Shown: positions 14,975-17,893 of the stretch, one piece after another | Numbering within the stretch: the stretch's first letter is position 1 | Layout: every line of letters starts with the position of its first letter | Source: Bacteroides sp. 43_108 | GTDB taxonomy: Bacteria > Bacteroidota > Bacteroidia > Bacteroidales > Bacteroidaceae | Direction of reading: 5' to 3' | Assembly: GCA_001915545.1 (NCBI GenBank) | Contig: MNQS01000209.1 | Span: 1 to 17,893, forward strand | Length of the DNA: 17,893 bases | The notes under the pieces: model-generated | What the model saw: only the letters and a program-made list of their open reading frames with translations | What the model was told of the DNA's origin: nothing | Database searches by the model: none | Made by a program: the position numbers and the translations under genes

Positions 14975-16171
14975 ATGAGTAACGTATCTACACCTACGGA
15001 CGCAAGTATTATTTTGACTTACCGCTGTCCGATGCGTTGTGTGATGTGCAACATCTGGAAAAATCCTACTGACAAGAAACAGGAAATCAAGGCCAGTGAC
15101 CTGAGGTCGCTGCCGAGATTGAAGTTCATTAATCTTACAGGTGGTGAACCGTTCATTCGTGAGGATCTGGATGAGATAGTAGAGGAGTGCTACAAGCATA
15201 CTGATCGTATTGTAATATCTACATCGGGGTGGTTTCAGGAACGAGTAATAGCTTTGGCTAAGAAATTTCCTAACATAGGTATTCGCATATCTATAGAAGG
15301 ACTTGCTGAGAAGAATGATGAGCTTAGAGGTCGTCAAGGTACTTTTGACAAAGCTATCAAAACGTTGAAAACTCTACAGAATATGGGTTTGAAGGATATT
15401 GGGTTTGGTTGTACTGTGAGCAACTATAACTCTGGAGATATGCTCAAACTCTATCAACTCTCTTTGTCCATGGGACTGGAGTTTGCGACAGCAGCTTTCC
15501 ACAATTCTTACTATTTTCATAAGGGAGATAACGTTATTACCAATCATGATGAGGTGTGCGGAAACTTCAGGCAACTCATCGAGTGGCAGTTGAAGGAGAA
15601 GAGCCCGAAGAGTTGGTTCCGTGCGTGGTTCAACATGGGACTGATAAATTATATCGAGGGCAACAGACGTATGCTTCCTTGCGAGGCCGGTACTGCAAAC
15701 TTCTTTATTGACCCATGGGGCGAGGTGATGCCTTGCAACGGCCTTGAGAGTCGTATGGACGACAAGTATAAAGAAAACAAAATGAAAATGGACGGCGACG
15801 ACATGACGGTTGCTGAATATAACGAGAAACTGGCGTCTGACCCTAACAATGTATCAAACGATAAATTGAAACCTGCTGAAAGTGATACGCCTAAGTCTTG
15901 GAGTATGGGTAACATACATGATGCTGACTTTATGACAATCTGGAACAGTGAACAGGCTGCAAGAGTACGTGCTAAGGTGCGTAAGTGTCCTAAGAACTGC
16001 TGGATGGTCGGAACTGCCAGTCCTGTAATGCACAAGTATATCAAATATCCGCTGAAGTGGGCGTTGAAGAATAAACTGCGCTCGATACAGGGCAAACCGG
16101 CATGTCTGGACTTCAAATACTGCAATGTGGGACAGGACCCTCAACAAGGTGACTTGAACTTTGACAGGTAA
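14975..16171 (+). CDS. Radical SAM / SPASM domain protein
   Basis: The 398-residue product has the radical SAM cluster motif C18-x3-C22-x2-C25 in LTYRCPMRCVMC, the SAM-contacting GGEP at 56-59 (LTGGEPFIRED), and RISIEG near 104-109. The C-terminal part has a SPASM-like cysteine set: C236 (LPCEAG), C254 (DPWGEVMPCNG), C338 and C342 (CPKNC), likely holding one auxiliary 4Fe-4S cluster, plus extra C377 and C383. Such enzymes use a 5'-deoxyadenosyl radical for C-H chemistry. Position among glycosyltransferase genes suggests sugar, lipid-carrier or peptide modification, but the substrate is unknown. The start at 14975 follows an A/T-rich stretch without a Shine-Dalgarno motif. The non-coding block upstream implies its own promoter, and a hairpin at 16192-16233 follows. 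Confidence 0.92.
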   Translation: MSNVSTPTDASIILTYRCPMRCVMCNIWKNPTDKKQEIKASDLRSLPRLKFINLTGGEPFIREDLDEIVEECYKHTDRIVISTSGWFQERVIALAKKFPNIGIRISIEGLAEKNDELRGRQGTFDKAIKTLKTLQNMGLKDIGFGCTVSNYNSGDMLKLYQLSLSMGLEFATAAFHNSYYFHKGDNVITNHDEVCGNFRQLIEWQLKEKSPKSWFRAWFNMGLINYIEGNRRMLPCEAGTANFFIDPWGEVMPCNGLESRMDDKYKENKMKMDGDDMTVAEYNEKLASDPNNVSNDKLKPAESDTPKSWSMGNIHDADFMTIWNSEQAARVRAKVRKCPKNCWMVGTASPVMHKYIKYPLKWALKNKLRSIQGKPACLDFKYCNVGQDPQQGDLNFDR

Positions 16172-16191
16172 TCATAAATTGATAGGTATTG

Positions 16192-16233
16192 CTTAAATGG
16201 CAATATATGTATATGCGTGTATTGCTATTTAAG
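16192..16233. terminator. Hairpin between convergent genes, probable terminator
   Basis: CTTAAATGGCAATA (16192-16205) pairs with TATTGCTATTTAAG (16220-16233) over 14 bases with a single G-U pair, leaving a 14-base loop. On the plus strand it is followed by TATTTTG. It lies 21 bases after the radical SAM stop and between that gene and the minus-strand ORF at 16267-16380, so it may serve both directions. Confidence 0.55.
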
Positions 16234-16266
16234 TATTTTGATATGCTGGTAAATTGTACTTTAAAA

Positions 16267-16380
16267 TTATTTCTGTCTTTTCCCTCTAATCAACAACCAT
16301 AGAGCGGAAAGGCACGAGATAAGTATGATGCCTGCATATAGTATATGTTCCTTGATATTGCTTAATATATTATTTGACAT
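16267..16380 (-). CDS. Small single-pass membrane protein (37 residues), unrecognised
   Basis: I do not recognise this protein. The 37-codon ORF begins with ATG at 16380 and ends with TAA at 16267. It has a short polar N-terminus (MSNNILSNIKEH, 1-12), one clear membrane segment (ILYAGIILISCLSALWLLI, 13-31) and a strongly basic tail (RGKRQK, 32-37). This is the layout of a small inner-membrane protein with the tail in the cytoplasm. A Bacteroidetes-type promoter lies just upstream on the same strand (16408-16439), giving a leader of about 20 bases. It is convergent with the radical SAM gene and divergent from the last GT4. A chance ORF is possible, but the amphipathic design, exact -7 box and neat placement argue for a real gene. 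Confidence 0.55.
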   Translation of the reverse strand: MSNNILSNIKEHILYAGIILISCLSALWLLIRGKRQK

Positions 16381-16407
16381 GGCTTTTGCTGGATGATGAT
16401 GTGAGGG

Positions 16408-16439
16408 CAAAAGTAGTGATTTAGATTCAATTCTGAAAA
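16408..16439 (-). promoter_or_regulatory. Bacteroidetes-type promoter for the 37-residue ORF
   Basis: On the minus strand TACTTTTG (16415 to 16408) matches the Bacteroidetes -7 consensus TAnnTTTG exactly. TTTTC (16439 to 16435) lies 19 bases upstream and approximates the -33 TTTG box. The start codon of the small ORF is 27 bases beyond the -7 box. Confidence 0.5.
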
Positions 16440-16442
16440 TTT

Positions 16443-17522
16443 ATGAAGATTGTGGTGACCGGTACTCGTGGCATTCCTAATGTCATGGGCGGTGTGGAGA
16501 CGCACTGTGAGGAACTGTTTCCGCGTATTGCCGAGCGTGGGTTTGATGTGACTGTGATAAGACGAAAGAGTTATGTCAACGATGCGCTGAAGGAGTACAA
16601 GGGCGTGAAACTGGTGGACATTGAGACTCCTAAGAAGAAGTCGTTCGAGGCGATAATCCATACTTTCAGGGCTGTGAACAGGGCCAAGGCGTTGGGGGCT
16701 GATGTGCTGCATATACATGCCATAGGACCAGCACTGCTCGTTCCGTATGCCAAGATGTTGGGAATGAAGGTGGTGTTCACGCACCACGGGCCTGACTACG
16801 ACCGTGACAAGTGGGGACGTGCAGCGAAGATGGTGCTGAAGATGGGTGAACGTATGGGATGTATGTTTGCCGATGAGGTGATAGTTATCTCTGAGGTCAT
16901 CCGCAATCTGATAAAGGATAAGTACGGCAGGACGAAGAATGTGCATCTGATATACAACGGTGTGTCGAAGCCTGAGATATGCGACTATCCGGAGTATTTC
17001 GAGCAACTGGGCATAGAGAAGGGCAAGTATATATTGGGTATGTGCCGTTTCGTGCCGGAGAAGAATCTGCATCATCTTGTCGAGGCTTTCGGCAAGGTGA
17101 CGGATAAACACGGATGCAAGCTGGTTCTGGCGGGAGATACGGATTTTGAGGATGATTATTCTCTTGGACTGAAAAAGATGGCGCGGGAGAATGGGGTGGT
17201 GCTGACTGGTTTCGTGAAGGGACGCAAACTGCATTCTCTGTTGACGAACACGAGGTGCTTCGTCCTGCCGTCGTCGCATGAGGGTCTGCCGATAGCTCTG
17301 CTTGAGGCAATGAGCTACGGGGTACCTGTGATTGTCAGTGACATTCCTGCGAATCTGGAGGTTGGACTGGCCAAGGACCGGTATTTCAGGCTTGGGAATA
17401 TCGGGCAGCTGGCGACGAAGCTTCAGGAGAATATCAACGGCGATTGTGTCCATGTGGACTATGACATGTCCAAATATGATTGGGACAGGATTGCTGATCA
17501 GGTAGCAGAGCTTTATTCATAA
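16443..17522 (+). CDS. Glycosyltransferase family 4 (GT-B fold), rhamnosyltransferase-like N-terminus
   Basis: The 359-residue product opens with MKIVVTGTRGIPNVMGGVET (1-20), the G-T-R-G-I-P-x-x-x-G-G-x-E-T pattern of GT4 enzymes with a DUF1972-type N-terminal domain, several of which are rhamnosyltransferases. HIHAIGPALLVPYAKM (90-105) and THHGPDYDRDKWG (113-125) follow in the acceptor half. The donor half has GMCRFVPEKNLHHLVEAF (199-216, R203 and K207) and SSHEGLPIALLEAMSYGVPV (277-296) with the E280-x7-E288 pair. It is intact, ends in FYS-like AELYS, and is followed 35 bases later by a strong terminator. It is one of the more G/C-rich genes here. Use of dTDP-rhamnose would fit the rfbB gene upstream, but that is inference. 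Confidence 0.93.
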   Translation: MKIVVTGTRGIPNVMGGVETHCEELFPRIAERGFDVTVIRRKSYVNDALKEYKGVKLVDIETPKKKSFEAIIHTFRAVNRAKALGADVLHIHAIGPALLVPYAKMLGMKVVFTHHGPDYDRDKWGRAAKMVLKMGERMGCMFADEVIVISEVIRNLIKDKYGRTKNVHLIYNGVSKPEICDYPEYFEQLGIEKGKYILGMCRFVPEKNLHHLVEAFGKVTDKHGCKLVLAGDTDFEDDYSLGLKKMARENGVVLTGFVKGRKLHSLLTNTRCFVLPSSHEGLPIALLEAMSYGVPVIVSDIPANLEVGLAKDRYFRLGNIGQLATKLQENINGDCVHVDYDMSKYDWDRIADQVAELYS

Positions 17523-17557
17523 ATATGGATATTGTTTAAAATTATCAAGAAAGGAGG

Positions 17558-17590
17558 ATGCAGGCGATTTTCGCCTGCATTCTTTGTTTT
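17558..17590 (+). terminator. Strong intrinsic terminator after the last GT4
   Basis: ATGCAGGCGA (17558-17567) and TCGCCTGCAT (17571-17580) form a perfect ten-base-pair stem with a TTT loop, followed by TCTTTGTTTT. It lies 35 bases after the GT4 stop. Confidence 0.85.
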
Positions 17591-17604
17591 AGGGGGATTG
17601 GGCT

Positions 17605-17787
17605 ACAAAGCAGGGCTTTGTTAGGTAAACGCAGGCAGGGCCTGCTAGGTAAATCGCGAATACTCGCGAGGTAAAACGTGAAGCGTGGCTTCACTAGGTA
17701 AAACGCGCGATGCGCTAGGTGGATGCGAGCTGAGCTCGCTAGGTAAACGCAATGGAGTTGCTAGGTAAACATGAAGCACGGCTTCAT
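17605..17787 (+). repeat. Hairpin array E (eight inverted repeats with constant TAGGTAAAC linkers)
   Basis: Eight consecutive inverted repeats, nearly all with 3-base loops, are separated by an almost invariant nine-base linker. The arms are ACAAAGC/GCTTTGT (17605-17621), GCAGGC/GCCTGC (17631-17645), CGCGA/TCGCG (17655-17668), GTGAAGC/GCTTCAC (17678-17694), GCGC/GCGC (17705-17715), GCGAGC/GCTCGC (17725-17739), GCAAT/GTTGC with one G-T pair (17749-17761) and ATGAAGC/GCTTCAT (17771-17787). The linkers are TAGGTAAAC, TAGGTAAAT, AGGTAAAAC, TAGGTAAAAC, TAGGTGGAT, TAGGTAAAC and TAGGTAAAC. Units are 20-27 bases long. All linkers point the same way, unlike arrays A, B and D. It lies between two terminators, so it is probably not part of a coding transcript. 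The function is unknown. Confidence 0.85.
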
Positions 17788-17816
17788 TAGGGATATTCAG
17801 TAAATAGAATAAAATT

Positions 17817-17863
17817 AGCCAACTAATTCATACACAAAGTATTGCGAATTAGCTGGCTTTTTT
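17817..17863 (+). terminator. Intrinsic terminator at the right end of the window
   Basis: AGCCAACTAATTC (17817-17829) pairs with GAATTAGCTGGCT (17846-17858) with one G-U-type mismatch, followed by a T6 run (17858-17863). An A4 run on the left arm side makes it plausible in both directions, so it may also serve a convergent gene beyond the window. Confidence 0.7.
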
Positions 17864-17893
17864 GTATCTTTAGGTATTCCCCCGAAAATAAGG

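Noticed and set aside
15649..16125. Minus-strand ORF of 158 codons within the radical SAM gene
   Set aside because: It is antisense to the SPASM-coding region, has no recognisable motif and no promoter, and the plus-strand frame is clearly real.
16362..17453. Long minus-strand ORF of 363 codons opposite the last GT4
   Set aside because: It is fully antisense to a GT4 with all catalytic motifs. Its product is rich in H, R and Q, with no domain wording, as expected for a shadow frame in a G/C-richer gene.
17551..17670. Possible ORF starting at the ATG at 17558 after AAGGAGG
   Set aside because: The purine run touches the ATG with no spacing, the ATG is inside a perfect terminator stem, and the frame runs into the hairpin array before stopping. 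It is a by-product of the terminator.
17605..17787. CRISPR array
   Set aside because: The repeated part is only nine bases, units are 20-27 bases, and the variable parts are self-complementary. No cas gene is present.
1..17893. tRNA or rRNA genes
   Set aside because: No stretch showed tRNA-like arm patterns or conserved rRNA text.

Overview
The window looks like a surface-polysaccharide (capsule or O-antigen) biosynthesis locus from a Bacteroidales bacterium, most likely Prevotella/Segatella or a close relative. Three observations point there. The dTDP-glucose 4,6-dehydratase has the long insert and wording I associate with Bacteroides/Prevotella RmlB. Gene starts are preceded by A/T-rich sequence without Shine-Dalgarno motifs. 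One intergenic promoter fits the Bacteroidetes -33/-7 (TTTG / TAnnTTTG) pattern. The genus is inference; no rRNA or other marker is present.

Layout. Positions 1-322 hold an array of short hairpins and a separate palindromic element, then rmlB/rfbB (323-1465). A dense same-strand run from 1518 to 12779 is visibly more A/T-rich than the flanks: a Wzx flippase, a polysaccharide pyruvyl transferase, a GT92-like glycosyltransferase, a GT4, a hexapeptide acyltransferase, an EpsG/Wzy-like polymerase, a WbsX-type protein, a frameshifted Fe-S/F420-hydrogenase-beta-like gene, a frameshifted second pyruvyl transferase, and another GT4. Several of these overlap by 4-11 bases, so they probably form one operon. 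After a 365-base gap come a GT4 (13145-14305), a 670-base non-coding block full of hairpin arrays, a radical SAM/SPASM protein (14975-16171), a tiny membrane-protein ORF on the minus strand (16267-16380), a last GT4 (16443-17522), a terminator, an eight-hairpin array and a second terminator.

How the genes fit together (inference from families). RmlB supplies dTDP-4-keto-6-deoxyglucose. The glycosyltransferases build a repeat unit on a lipid carrier, the acyltransferase and pyruvyl transferases decorate it, Wzx flips it and the EpsG-like protein polymerises it. The initiating sugar-phosphate transferase, the export genes and the rest of the Rml pathway are not in the window.

The most unusual content is non-coding. 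Four arrays, about 23 hairpins in all, share one grammar: a near-constant linker (TAGGTAAAC or close variants) alternates with short inverted repeats whose arms differ in sequence but stay complementary. Three arrays carry a shared leader-like sequence and lie near a second palindrome (TCCCTGG-N6-CCAGGGA plus TGACG). I do not recognise this array type. Other points of note are a G8 tract in an intact pyruvyl transferase gene, three frameshifts in two adjacent genes, and an unlisted 37-residue membrane-protein ORF with its own promoter-like sequence.
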